NCBI GenBank assembly: GCA_963969395.1
Contig: OZ017797.1
Span: 39,432,001 to 39,496,000, forward strand
Reading direction: 5' to 3'
Origin: Pseudoscleropodium purum
Lineage: Eukaryota > Streptophyta > Bryopsida > Hypnales > Brachytheciaceae
DNA: 64,000 nucleotides
Position 1 is the stretch's first letter. Each line of letters starts with the position of its first letter. The notes below the pieces were generated by a model, which made no database searches, was not told where the DNA came from, and saw only the letters and a list, made by a program, of their open reading frames with translations. Of this stretch, positions 13,853 to 25,300 are shown piece by piece. A program made the position numbers and the translations under genes.

Positions 13853-14511
13853 ATAGAACACATTACACTAATTATTTAGGACTTATTAATACAATTAGAG
13901 CTACATTGGAAGTGCAATAGAAAATGTAGTCATTTTGCTATTTTTTTTCCCTCCATGCAATAAATCTTTTTTTAAAAGCCTATCAAGGAGTTGCTCCTCC
14001 TTTGTGTTCTTCACATGTGGTTTGCATTTTATCCTAGTTCTTAGTAACTTTCACTAAATTACTTGCAATGAAACTAGAAACCCTTGTTGATGTACTAGGT
14101 CCATGTTGTATTGGACCTTCCCTTAATCCCACACTACCCTAGCTTGAACTGCGTGTTCAACAAGTTTTTGGAGCAGGCTGAACTTGATCTAACCTACCGA
14201 TGAGTGAGTGCAAAATTAGAGAGGTTCACTGTTAATTTGCAAAGGCACCTTTGGTGCACTGAGGCAAGCTTTGTGGGGTTGAAAAATAATGAATCATAGA
14301 GTGACATCATAAATTTTGATCATTCGCAACTTTGCAAGAAAGACTATTGCTTTTTATATTTTGTGACATTTGCACCCATGTTGCATACACCTCCGACTAG
14401 AGATCTTGGTCCCACTTTGAGCAACTACAAGAATCTATAATACTTCTAGGCATGCAAATTTTCGAGGCCAAACACAAACATCACCATATGATATCTAGAA
14501 ATGATCTATGT

Positions 14512-14868
14512 CACCTAGTAACATAAGGTAGAAGGTCCTTAAATGGATCAGGCTCTAAAATGGTGCCTTACGTGAAATGTACATCATTTATACATGTTAC
14601 TTTTTCATAGCCTTCAGCAATGCACAGACAATGTACATTTTAGCTAGGGCACCATTTTAGAACCCTATGCCAATTCAACTTCAACATTTTATTACTAATT
14701 CCATAAAGCTCAGAAAAATATGAAACTACTTGAGGTGGATGTTAATTCAACTTGTCTTTCAAGGAAAATTCACTGATAAATATTTTAGGTTATTTCACCT
14801 CTTCAAAATTCAGTTCTAGCCCTTAAATGCTCCATTTTAGGACCTCCTACCTTAGTAACCAGTGGTGC
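14512..14868. repeat. Inverted-repeat element (MITE-like), family member A
   Basis: The left end (CCTAGTAACATAAGGTAGAAG) is the reverse complement of the right end (CCTCCTACCTTAGTAACC) with a few changes. A second, inner inverted pair lies at about 14550-14590 and 14630-14675 (CTAAAATGGTGCC against GGCACCATTTTAG, ATGTACAT against ATGTACAT). The same end sequence, AAGGTAGGAGGTCC, occurs at 17130-17460, so this is a family. No target duplication could be assigned. Confidence 0.65.
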
Positions 14869-17129
14869 CTACCTTTCGGAACCATGCCAATGGGTAATTG
14901 TCAGTCAACATTCGTTCACTGAAATTAGTGTAGGTTCACCTGGTTTTGACATGTACTTGCACTACCTTGTACTTACAACATATCTAAAAACTTACAACAA
15001 TTACAGGTGAAATCAAAGGGCAATGATGTCCACAAACACAATGCAAGTTCACACACTATGCATGCTCAATTTATTGTCCTAATCAATCTCCTACATCACC
15101 TGACAATCAACACTTCCACAAAACACACTTCAAGTTTTTGCTTCCACAATGGCACAATATTAGAATAGTATGGGTGGATCCAAGGTGCAACAATTTCAGA
15201 AAATGGACATTAGATGGCAATTGCCATGTCCAATAATTGTTAGTGTGAAACTAAACCTTAATTCATGTTCTTGCACGCGCCTTGGGCCCCATTGCAAATG
15301 AACCTTGTGTCATCTTCTCTCAACCCTCCATTTTCAGTTCTTATCTCACCCACATCCCTTGCCGCAATTGTTTGCAAACATGTTTTGAAAATCCAAAGAG
15401 GCCATATTTCGGTAATTGGGGTAGTGAGGGGTTGTATTTGATGACATTCTTCTAGATCTCTTTCAAAACATCACCATCATGCACAACATCAACTTGTTTT
15501 GCAATTGGCATCCACACATTTTCTACAACATTAAACCAAATTTTGCCTCCAAAGGCTACAATTCCATCTTTTTGATCATGTTTTGAAAAACATGCTTGTT
15601 TAATGTTAATGTTAAAAAAAAGGCTAGTTTCTTATAGTGCATATTGCAACCTTCTTGTTGTTTTTATCAAACTTAAAAGGTTTTCGAGCTCCTTTGCCCA
15701 CCAAACAATTTGGAAGCCTCTCTAAACTCTTCCCACGAGCCATTTATTTTGGAGGTGAAAGGGGATGCTCTAAAGCCTACTTTGTATTGGAGTTCCATGT
15801 GAAGTTGGCCCCATCTACAATCTATAAATTGGGGTGAAGTTGAAAAATTGGATCAAGGATTGTGCCGAGCCAATTATTAGAACTTGAGATCAATTTTTGG
15901 TGCCAAAACATCATTGACCATGTGTTTCTTTATGAGGAGTCATTTGAGAAAAAAGATAATTAAGTTGCTTTTCAATGAAAAGTCTATGAATTTGATTTGT
16001 GGCCCCTTTTTAACAATCTTATCACTCCTTTGTTTTATATCAATTATTTTGAAATTCAACCAACAATTGGGCTTTTATGTAAAGTGTAATTAAACGGGAA
16101 GGGGGTGGGGGTTTAGAGGCCCATAATATTCTTCACAAATGAGGCTAACTAAAGGTCCCTTGTATAGACTATCACTTATTCATGTTATAGTAGCCAACTC
16201 ATTTTGATCACCCCCCCTATTTTGATTACATAGGCTACTCTCTTTTTGATTATTTGGAGATGAGCAGTAATTAATTATGTCATCGTTTTACAACGTAGTT
16301 TTGGAGCATTATGATTTGTTGCAAGACTCTCAATATTGCAACCATCCCTTAGTCAATTTTGCAACCAACTCGTGGTTGGAAATAAGAATACTTATATGAT
16401 TACTATAGGTCAAAAAAAATCTTCGACTAAAATCTTCATTGTAATTATGTTTGAAAAGAAATTTAATTATGGAATTGTTCCCAATTCTATAAATTTTTGT
16501 ACACACAAAAATTTCCCCACTTAAGAAACATGCACTCTAGATACGTGTAATTGCTTAAGTGGTTGAAAATGGGTTGGCTACTTTAGAGTGGAAATTATTC
16601 TTTTTCCTAACAACCTTTTCCTATAAGATTCTACAAAAGCTTTTTGCAATGATGCAAAGAGAACTCTCATTGCCTTATAGCTCAAGAATGTTACTATCCA
16701 TCTTAAAGGACAATGTCCAACACATGAATAGATAAGATCTAATGTACTCAAAGCATCTTCACTAGGGCACGCTATATTGTCTTGGCAAATGGTTTGGTGT
16801 GCCCTCTTATTCTTTTTGTATTCCATTAGTTGCAGACCTATGAAATTTTCAACCTAGGTTATAGTAAAAATTAGTCTCTATACGCCAAGTTGTAATGCCA
16901 CACCTATTTGACTCCAAGCCACAGTACTGATAGAAAAGGGTGGTTTTTGGGTTGTACGTTTTTGTGTTAGAATGGCAAGATATTGATTAGTTTACATGTT
17001 TAGTAGCAACTTTGGGCTAAGTGGGCTTAGGATCGACTTCCATATGATGTTAAGGGCTGATGAAGCCTACCAATTATTGATAGAATGGACATCCATTCTT
17101 TCTAAAATTCCCTTTCTTCCAATATTTAT
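14869..17129. other. Intergenic, nothing recognised
   Basis: AT-rich sequence without a supportable gene. Short open frames at 15637-16093 and 16336-16826 have no recognisable domains and no compositional contrast with their surroundings. Confidence 0.5.
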
Positions 17130-17460
17130 TAAGGTAGGAGGTCCATAAACCAACCATTTAAGAGTTGGAATTGATTTTTGGGTAGGTGAAACTTCTTCAA
17201 ATATTTTAAAGTAAATTTTCCTTGAAAAACAAGTAGAATTGGCATTTAACCCAAGCCATTTCATATTTTTTTGGAGCTTTCTAGAATTAGTTATGAAAAT
17301 TTGAAGACGAAGTGATATAGGGCTTTAATAGCATCCACCTCCTAAAATGTATAATGTTTGTACATGACTAAAGACTACAAAACAACATGTATATGCAATG
17401 TACATTTATGGAGGTGAACACTTTTAGAACTTGTGCGCTTTTAAAACCTCCTACCTCAGT
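17130..17460. repeat. Inverted-repeat element, family member B
   Basis: Left end AAGGTAGGAGGTCC, right end CCTCCTACCTCAG: inverted with respect to each other and shared with 14512-14868. The interior also carries ATGTACATTTATGG near the right, like the ATGTACATTTTAG of member A. It encloses the second copy of the dispersed repeat (about 17165-17335). This copy is more decayed than member A. Confidence 0.6.
17165..17335. repeat. Dispersed repeat, copy 2
   Basis: Direct-orientation relative of 8870-9032, sharing TTTCATATTTTTTTGGA and ATAGGGCTTTAA. It lies inside inverted-repeat member B. Confidence 0.55.
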
Positions 17461-18395
17461 GGACTTCACTAGTCCTGGAAACCCACCTTTATACCCCCAA
17501 CGTTGGAATTGAGGCAGCATGTGAGGCTATGACAACTCTAGTCTCGGAATTTGGAGTTTTGTTGTGTGCTGGTGGAGGTGCAGTGCTCAAGCGGGCACTT
17601 CCTTTGCTTTCACACATGCCAAGTGTTGAAAACTGACACCATTTTACCGCGTAACGGTGGAGATGCTCGCAGTAACTTACACGGCAATCCGGCTTCACGT
17701 CACATGGTCTAAGTCGTCGAATTACCGACTCAGTACCACGACTAAAGGACGGACGGACGTCGTCTCAGCTGCAGATCGGGACCCGGGAGACTGTCGAAGT
17801 GGTGAAAGACGGGCGTCCTATACTCCTGTGGTTGCGCCTGGTAGCTAGAAGAATCCTCTACTCAGATTCCAGAAAACCCGGAGCTTTCTCTCTACAGTAT
17901 GTTGCCGACCCTGGGTGGGAGGTGATCGATCGAGATGCATTGTCTAGGGGACGCTCGACATCTGGTTTCAGAAATTTCGTCGCCCCGTCATATTCTGGTC
18001 CTCTATTGCCTGATTTGCCCGTGGCTTTTCCATAGGGTTGGTTGAGTTTTCGCTGTAGATTTGTGTGCATGGAAGCGGAGTGACGTGGTTGTGGTGGCAG
18101 CGAGGCTAGTGTGGAGGATGCGCGGAGCCATTTGGCGTTTGTTGTTGGATTGAATTTCGTCAGGAGTGGACTGGAGGCTCTTGGAATTTGATCGGTGGGG
18201 GGAAATCTGTTGTGACTGGGGGTGGTTCATTTTCATTTGGGGTCTCCGCTTCTGTCGAAGGTGAAAATTGCGATGCCGATCACTTGCTGCGATTATATGA
18301 GAACATAATAAACGGTCTCGGGTGTTTGTTCAAATAAGAAATTCAAGCGTAGAAGTTAACTCGAAGTTTTTTTTCTTGGCAGGGTTGATGCGGAG
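17461..18395 (+). promoter_or_regulatory. Probable promoter, 5' UTR and leader intron of the F-box gene
   Basis: Base composition shifts to a much higher GC and CpG content from about 17640, as expected of a plant gene start. A pyrimidine run with CAG at 18370-18382 looks like an acceptor just before the first coding ATG, so a leader intron is likely. I cannot place the transcription start. Confidence 0.4.
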
Positions 18396-19912
18396 ATGGT
18401 GGGTGGTACACCAGCAAGATTAGGGTACTATAAGGCACCTCCAAGTCGTACTTATTGTAGGCCGCTTGTTCATCGCTCGCATGGTGAGTAACTTTCTGCA
18501 AGCCTTTCCATATAGAATTGTGTTCAAGTTTGTAGGTACTTGATTGTTGGCGGATGCTTCTGAATTCTGGGTGTTGTTGATTGGAGTACTTTTCGAGCGA
18601 CAAGGTTGCGTACATCTGACCCTCGTTTTGGGATGACCTAGACCTAATCTATTTACCGATCTTCAGGAATCTCATCGTCATTTAACATTGAGAGGCCACA
18701 CCGTGAAAACCTTCCTCGTGTGGAGGGCAAGGCCTGGAGTGAACCTGAGACGCCACCTGCAGATCCAGACAAAGTTGTGACTTCACGTCGAGATCCTCAC
18801 GATCCATATTGTGACTCTGACCTACAAATAAAGATTTTCGCTGTTGCCTCTCTGGCGGAAGTTCTTAAAGCTCCTCATGTTTCCAAGAGCCTTCGAGAAA
18901 TCTCACGTTCTAGTCTCTTTCGTAAAATACGTGCTCGAATATACCCCGTTGAGTCGAATTCTCTAGCTCTTCTAGTGTTTTATGAGCAGGATGGCAAATT
19001 GTGGATGATGGGGTACGATAGCAGTGACACAAACAGCTGGATAAGAATGCCAGCATTTGCATCTCCTCTATTTGCTTCTTGTGTTTGTTTGTAAAAGGGC
19101 CGAATGGAGCAGGGATGCACGTTGCATACAATCCCTTGACGCAGAATCAGCGGGAGCTTCCTCCTATGAAATTCGCACGGCCACCTTACGTTACCAATCT
19201 GCACGTGACTGCAGCTGAGAACCGATACCAGGTGATTGCTATAGGAAGCCAAGCAAGTGGGACTCATCCCAGGAAGACAGAGATTTATGACTCTATATCG
19301 AAACAATGGACGGAAGCTGCGGAGTTGCCGGAGGGCTATTTAATTGATAGACAAACTGGAGTCTATCACGAGGGCTATTTATATGTAACAGGGTCGATGG
19401 AACTCTATGGCCCCAAAGTAGTCATGGTTTTTGATCCGGTAATCCGCAACTGGTTAGTCCCGATCGATTTGCCATCACGTATGACATTTCCTACTACAGT
19501 GCAGCTTCTTCAGTGCAACGGCGCGATCTACCTTTTCTCCCAAGATGTATATGGATTACAAATCACCCATTGTATTCACAGGTTGAACCCTGGGAGCGAA
19601 GGACACACATGGACAAAAAAGGTGACCCAGAAGTTCGTGAAGAAGAAACCTGTCTCCCGTGCTAAATACACATGTGTGCCACTTAAGGGAAAGCAGGGGA
19701 CACAGCTAGGCATTTTCAAGAACAGTTGCTTGGTCCATGCTGTCACCGAGAGTGTTTGTCGGGTTTATGATATTACAGAAGACGAGGCTGAAATTACTGC
19801 GGCATCTCGATTTCTGCCTTGCCCTCCCTTTGCTTCCGAATATGCCGTTCTGTTTCACCCCGAGAACCCTGTCGAATATTCTTTCGAGCCAAGCTTCTTC
19901 GTAGACGCATGA
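18396..19912 (+). CDS. F-box/kelch-repeat protein, frame broken near 19080
   Basis: Two coding exons, 18396-18483 and 18667-19912, joined by a GT/AG intron in phase 1. Frame continuity across the intron supports the ATG at 18396. F-box proteins recruit substrates to SCF ubiquitin ligases. Residues about 78-120 (DSDLQIKIFAV, LAEVLKAPHVSKSLREI) look like an F-box whose first Leu-Pro is missing. After it come a plant-type WIRMP and NPLTQNQRELPPM region and kelch-like blades (TEIYDSISKQWTEAAELP, GYLYVTGS, VMVFDPVIRNW). The frame carrying the F-box stops at 19092-19094. The remainder, ending FVDA-stop at 19912, is one base out of register, and no plausible intron bridges the two. The break lies in GTGTTTGTTTGTAAA; loss of one GTTT unit would explain it. 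Joined length would be near 445 residues. It may be a young pseudogene or an assembly error. Confidence 0.75.
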
Positions 19913-21178
19913 TTTGTCTAAGCGTTTGGATTGCCCAGAGCATCGGTGGTCCGCCTATGTACAGCAAACCTGCTATGCCAACTTGCATGTGAGTTTCGTA
20001 TGTGCATTCAAGTTCGAGCGAGCTGTGGGTTGCTGGTTCTCATTTCTCGAGTTCCATGGTTACTGAGCAAAATATGATAGCTAGTGTCGACGAAATTCAA
20101 CTGAATCCTGAGTTCAAGTTTCTTAGACTTGCACATTGTTCGGCGTGCATGATGATGCCTAGAGTCGGGCTCCATGTTACCGGCTTATGGCTGCCGATGT
20201 TGTGCATTGAGGAATCGTTCACTAACTGACTTTTTGATATTGTACAGGTATAATTGCAAGGTTGGTGTTCTTCGGATATTACTTCGCAACGGCTACTACT
20301 GTTGTCCAATGCGTTGCTAGAGAAATTTTGTGCTTGCTTCGCAGTTCTCGATTAGCATTGGAGTAGTACGCTTGCTTCCTATGCCTGGACTTTGTGTTTG
20401 ACACAATGTGTGCTCCCTGGTCGTTTGAAGATGATATTAAGACTGGAATCAAGTCACTGTTGATATCATATTTCCCATAGATACATAGTCATAGGTCACG
20501 GGCTCAGACACTGGATTGTTTCCAGCGTTAGCAGTCACAAGACAGCATGCCGGTACTAGTTCTAAACCTGGTTCTTCAACTAGCAATGCTCGTTTAGTGA
20601 ATCGTTTTCCACTTCACCGACTATAATAGTTCAGATTCTGGTAATATTGAAACTTCCTTGCATGATGACAAATTATGATTTCGTGCAACAGGATAGCCAT
20701 TCTATGCTGAGGTTGCAATTGCAACTGGCGTGACAAATTTCGTTTGTAAACACTATCCAGCGTCGTTGTTGACATTTACCAAGAGTGATCTTCCTTGATA
20801 GTTACTGTAGACGGACCTATGTGACATGCTCGAGCACGTTTATTCTAATCCGAAGCAGAGATCCTCTTGTCGGCTGTGGACGGTAAAGGAGGAGGCAATA
20901 ATTATTCCATCTACCGAAACAGCATTGCTGTACAGTACAGCGAAGTGAGAGAGCTTGAGTAGGTTCTTCTACACAATGCTTGTTTCTAGTTCTATTCCCT
21001 AATCCTTATCGAGACGTGCTAAACCTAGGATAATCAGCAGACCGACACTAAGCTATAGACCCTGTCTTAGCTTTGGAGTTACATAATGAATGCCACAGAC
21101 CTTCTTGTAGCGTAGCAGCTTGTTTCTGAATCCCAATTTCCAAATCGCATTTACAAAGAGAATGCAAGCATAAATACT
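19913..21178. other. 3' flank of the F-box gene
   Basis: Includes the likely 3' UTR. Composition is intermediate between genes and intergenic DNA. A possible GT/AG intron acceptor at about 20247 (TGTACAG) would suit a spliced 3' UTR, but this is not certain. No other gene is seen. Confidence 0.4.
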
Positions 21179-21500
21179 GTGAACAGTGTAACCATGAGAC
21201 CATGTCTTAGGTAAACAACAATATGAATTTATTGATCAATCAAACCTCACATCCCCACTCCAACCAAACCTTAATTGTGTTGTGTAGTGTGAATGCACTT
21301 ATAAATAGGATTTTGGAAATTGGAATTCAGAACCTTGAGTCGATGCCATAGCTAACAAGAACAGTGTAACCGTGAAGCTCTGTTATGGGTTAATTTATTG
21401 ATCAATCGGACCCCACATCCACACTCGAACCCTAAATGCATAGTGCAGTGTGATTGCGGTTGTAGATAGGATTCTGAAACCAAAGTCGATGCCATACTTA
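21179..21500. repeat. Tandem duplication, two units of about 179 bp
   Basis: Units start at about 21179 and 21358. Shared blocks, in order: GAACAGTGTAACC, TTTATTGATCAATC, CCCACATCC or CTCACATCC, AGTGTGA, ATAGGATT, and GTCGATGCCATA. Divergence is moderate. No coding potential was recognised. Confidence 0.7.
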
Positions 21501-23328
21501 GTCTGCATCCTTTGGACAGAGACAATAAATGTGAGACAATGTGAGACAATTTTGAGCATTGCCTCGACGCAAGTCCTCTTGAACAGTACTGACAGTGTTC
21601 ACCAATTCAGATGCTGCGCGATCATGCGTTCTACAGCTGTGCAAGGACTACTCACGAAGGAATTGAGGCTGATGAGCAAACCACACGGCAGTTTGAATTG
21701 AATTGCAATTTGAATTGTTTCGCACCTCCAGCATGCCTGGTGCATGCATGTCTCGCTTGCTGTCCTCAACAGGCGAATTTTTACCTTGCTTCTGAATAGT
21801 CATGAAGTATTTGATTAAATGGCGAATTTCAAAGCGCCCATGATGTGATGTTCAGAAGCTCAAAACTCTGAAAACGTGCACTGTAAATTAAGTGCCTGGA
21901 ACGTCAATTTTGGTAAAGTGGCGTGATTGCGGCGCCAACAATTGCGACATTTAAGCATGAAGGTTTAAATCTAGGATAGGTATGGATGTAGGTTTCAGTA
22001 AGCACGAGAATAAGCACGAGAGCAAGTTTTCTAAAAGGTGTCAAAGTAATGGAATATTGCCAATTTAATGAACTGGATGTTGTAGAGCTTTAAAACTTTT
22101 TGGAATCTTTCATTAATTGAATCTTTGAAATGTATGCCTAAGTGGTAGTTTTAGTAGTCAGCGTTGTGTTTTGCATTTGTCAATATATTGATTTCATCTT
22201 TTTTTGTAAAATGTCTTTACTTGGAATATGTACAAGAGAATTTATCAAACTTCAATGCACATTTATTGTTCATGCATGTATGTTTCACTTGGAACTAAGA
22301 GTGGTGTTAGCCAAAGGGTCTTTAGAATAAATTGAAGTGAGTTATAAGCAACCATTATTGGCACTTATTTATTTATTTATTTCATAATTGTTTGAAATTT
22401 GAATAATGAAATATTTAAGCACATTTCTTTTCAACTAGAAATGAATGGTTGTTGAAGTAGAGTAGAGCACTTTCATTGGTTAATAAATAGATAGATATTC
22501 ACTTCCACCATACATTTCAATGCAGCACCAACAATTGATAGTAGAGTCACTTAGAATTCAAACTAATGTGTTGGAAATAATGTAATGAGCATCAAAATCA
22601 TCAATTTTGTTAATTTGGCACAATTTTGGCACCTAAACATGCATACTTGTTAATTTGATCTGTGAATCTCTTACATTTCAGCTCTAGGGTTTCAGCCTTT
22701 CAGGTTTCACTGAAGGGGCAACTAAAAACCCATTTAAACAATTGAAAATTCTAACTTGGAACTCTTCGATACGCTTTCACAAGGTTGATCTAAGTAAATC
22801 AGGCATTTAGCAATGCGTGAGGTGGCCTAATCGTCTTGAAACTTAAATCTATAGCTGTCTTAGTTTTAGTTTACTCTGCAATTTGGGCTCTCTGAATCTA
22901 GCCCATAGAACATAAACTAACCTTCAGATTCAGAACATATGCCGGCGATACCCAATCACAATTTTATGCACGGATTGCACCAGACGTGGAATGCATGAGC
23001 ATCCCTGATAGTATCGATCCACAAAATTAGTTTGCTAGTGATCATGTTAGCAATGTTGCTGTCAGTCGTCAAGGAAACGTCCATTACATTGCCAAATTTC
23101 AGTACAATTGGCAATTACAGTACAAAATGGCAATTTTTTGTACTATTACACAAAACTTTAATCTATATATGTCCCAGTTATGAAAAGAAAACCAATTACA
23201 GTGTCGTCAAATTCGACGAATTGTCACAATCTTGAGCTTTCAATTTGGGCTTCCTCATCTATGCAAAGCTTAAAAACTAGGACCTCTGTAGATTTACGTT
23301 TGAGACCAAGCACCCTGAAGTGCCAACA
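21501..23328. other. Intergenic, nothing recognised
   Basis: No gene, RNA gene or transposon ends that I can support. TATTTATTTATTTATTT near 22365 is a simple repeat. Confidence 0.5.
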
Positions 23329-23710
23329 GGGACACCTGTAGCAGCGGCGACCTCGGCTGCCATTGCCGGAGGAATGGCCGGGTGAGGGGCTCCCTGCCCG
23401 ACCTCTCTGTCCAGGTCGCAGTTAACATCCATCCCACCCAGTGATCAGAATTTTAAAAAATTCAAAATAAAACCCCCAAAATAAGATTAATCAACCCCTA
23501 AACTGATTTGTGAACCCTAAACAGCGCTCCGTGCCGAATTACTATAGCTACGTGCCTAATGGTGCTGCGCTATAGGCCTAAACCCTACTTGCTTCGCTCC
23601 GTAGGGTTTAGGTTATTCATCCTCCCCGAATGAATTTCATCTGCCTTGCAGGGGTCACCCGAAGAATTTCCCGGCGCCATGGGCGAGGTCGCCGCTGCTA
23701 CAGGTTACCC
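23329..23710. mobile_element. Mutator-like MITE with perfect 9-bp target duplication
   Basis: The left end GGGACACCTGTAGCAGCGGC and the right end, read in reverse complement as GGGTAACCTGTAGCAGCGGC, form terminal inverted repeats that stay alignable for about 65 bp (continuing CGACCTCG, then GGAGG or GGGAA, then GGGTGA). The flanks carry the identical 9-mer GTGCCAACA at 23320-23328 and 23711-23719. Long inverted ends with a 9-bp duplication are diagnostic of the Mutator superfamily. No transposase is present. It ends 250 bp before the start codon of the secreted-protein gene, so it lies in that gene's promoter. Confidence 0.85.
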
Positions 23711-23960
23711 GTGCCAACATCGTGAAATCAACCGCCATTTTAATTCGCGAAAATGAAGTTGTGTGCATCTCATTTTCAGCTAGTAATCTGCCTATGTAAT
23801 TAAAATTTTTTTCTTTCCAATCAATTTCCTACGTTGCATCTCTCCTACAAAAAGGAGCTGGTTTCTCCCTCCCTCATCATCTCTTTTTCAACTTCCAAAC
23901 TCACTCCCCTCATCACCACTACCTTGCAATTCAACAGAGCTAGTGTACACAAGCTCCATC

Positions 23961-24341
23961 ATGGCGAAGCCCCTCCTTCTGATTCTCACGCTGACAGCCC
24001 TCGTCGTCGCTGCATCAGCGGCGTCGGTGACAATCTACAACCCAGCGACGTTACCCGTGACCGCCGTCATTCTGTCCGCCGGCGATCACCCCCGTGACGG
24101 TGCCGACTACGAGGGCGACGTCGTGAAGGTGTCGACCGCGATCACGACCGTGAACCTCACTGAACCAGAGCAGGACATTCAGATCCAGTCGACGGGCGAG
24201 GGGACCCAGGTGGAAGTGCATGTGCAAGACGGCGATGTGCTGGTGGTCATTCCTGGCGTTGGTGGACTGGGCTTCAACATCGATATCCTCGTGCACAAAC
24301 CGACGTCGAGCCTGCACGTTGTTCCCCCAGGACCTAAATGA
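23961..24341 (+). CDS. Small secreted protein of unknown function, intronless
   Basis: Single exon of 126 residues starting at ATG 23961. The first 20 or so residues (MAKPLLLILTLTALVVAASA) form a textbook signal peptide with a small-residue cleavage site. The mature part is short, acidic and rich in Val, Thr and Ile, as in an all-beta fold. It has one N-glycosylation sequon (NLT in TTVNLTEPEQ) and a proline-rich tail (HVVPPGPK). No cysteines occur in the mature part, so it is not a defensin-, LTP- or thionin-like peptide. The coding GC is far above its surroundings, with GC-ending codons, which supports a real, expressed gene. A Mutator-like MITE sits just upstream. I do not recognise the family. 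An apoplastic or cell-wall location is inferred from the signal peptide alone. Confidence 0.72.
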   Translation: MAKPLLLILTLTALVVAASAASVTIYNPATLPVTAVILSAGDHPRDGADYEGDVVKVSTAITTVNLTEPEQDIQIQSTGEGTQVEVHVQDGDVLVVIPGVGGLGFNIDILVHKPTSSLHVVPPGPK

Positions 24342-24539
24342 AATTTAAGGGACGCCGGTCGACATGTTTCTATCGATCTAGCTGTTGTACGTTGTATAAG
24401 ATATATCTGTGCGTGGAGCTTCGTTTCAATTCTCGGGTGGAATTGTAGGCTTGACCAGAGCTAGCTTCAATCGTGGTTTCAGTTTCGTGTATGGAATAAT
24501 TGTGTCTAGCTAGCTTATGGATCGATGTACTGGAGTTGT

Positions 24540-24725
24540 GTCTGATCTAGCTAGGTGATCGATGTGTTTGTGTCTAGACTCTAGCTAGACGGTAGAAGAA
24601 AATTGTGTCTAGATGATTGATGTGTTGTGTGTCGACTAGACTCGAGCTAGACACTAGAAGAAAATTGTCTCTCTAAGATGATTGATGTGTCAGTGTGTCT
24701 AGGCGATTGATGTCGATCACGTTAA
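24540..24725. repeat. Short tandem repeat in the 3' flank of the secreted-protein gene
   Basis: About two and a half units of roughly 75 bp. The recurring blocks are GTGTCTAGA, GATTGATGTGT, CTAGACTCTAGCTAGAC or CTAGACTCGAGCTAGAC, and TAGAAGAAAATTGT. Upstream, TAGCTAGCT words are also common (24430-24560). It may lie in the 3' UTR. Confidence 0.65.
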
Positions 24726-25300
24726 TCCCTAGATGTCCGTGGCATCAAATTCTGGTGTGGACAAACCAGCAAACATTTTGAAGTTAAATAAAACCTTATC
24801 AAGTTCCTACTTTTTGTAACTTAGTTGTTTTAACTTTTAAGACAAATTCCCTAGATGTCCGTGGCATCAAATTCTGGTGTGGACAAACCAGTAAACGTTT
24901 GAAGTTAAATCAAAAATCTGATTTTGAAAATGCATGGTATAAATGAATTTTTTGTTCAAGATTTTGTGGAAGGGTTTCCATTGCAAATCTTGATTTTTTA
25001 GTGTTGATAGCTCTTGAAAATTTTTAGTGTCTTTACAAAAAAAATTGTAGGTAGTAGATTTTGAGAAGTTGTAAATTGATTGAAGTTATGTATGTTGTGT
25101 CATTTAACCTCGTATGTTTTGGATGACCTCAATTTGAGATTTGATAGGTGAAAAGAGGATTGAAAGACTTCAAATCACTTTCATAGTTTTATCAATCATC
25201 TTCATGATCAAATACCATAATCTTTCAATTGATACAGTGACTCACCAATGAAAGTAGTTGGCCATCCTAAAAATTGTTTTCAAAAATTGAGAAATTGGAA
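24726..25300. mobile_element. Relic of the TTAA-inserting element family, head duplicated
   Basis: Starts TTAA then TCCCTAGATGTCCG, like the element nested at 46691. Homology continues with GAAGTTAAATAAAACTTA-type, ATCAAAAATCTGATTTTGAAAAT, AGATTTTGAGAAG and GTAAATTGATTG blocks in the same order as at 46691-47150. The first 122 bp are duplicated (24726-24847 and 24848 onward: CCCTAGATGTCCGTGGCATC appears twice). The right end is not identifiable. No protein. Confidence 0.6.

Noticed and set aside
13636..13863. 75-residue minus-strand ORF
   Set aside because: It lies entirely within the CACTA MITE and reflects its inverted repeat.
19013..19053. Mini-intron that would restore the F-box/kelch frame
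   Set aside because: GT and AG are available about 41 bases apart, but that is shorter than known plant introns and would remove conserved kelch-region residues.
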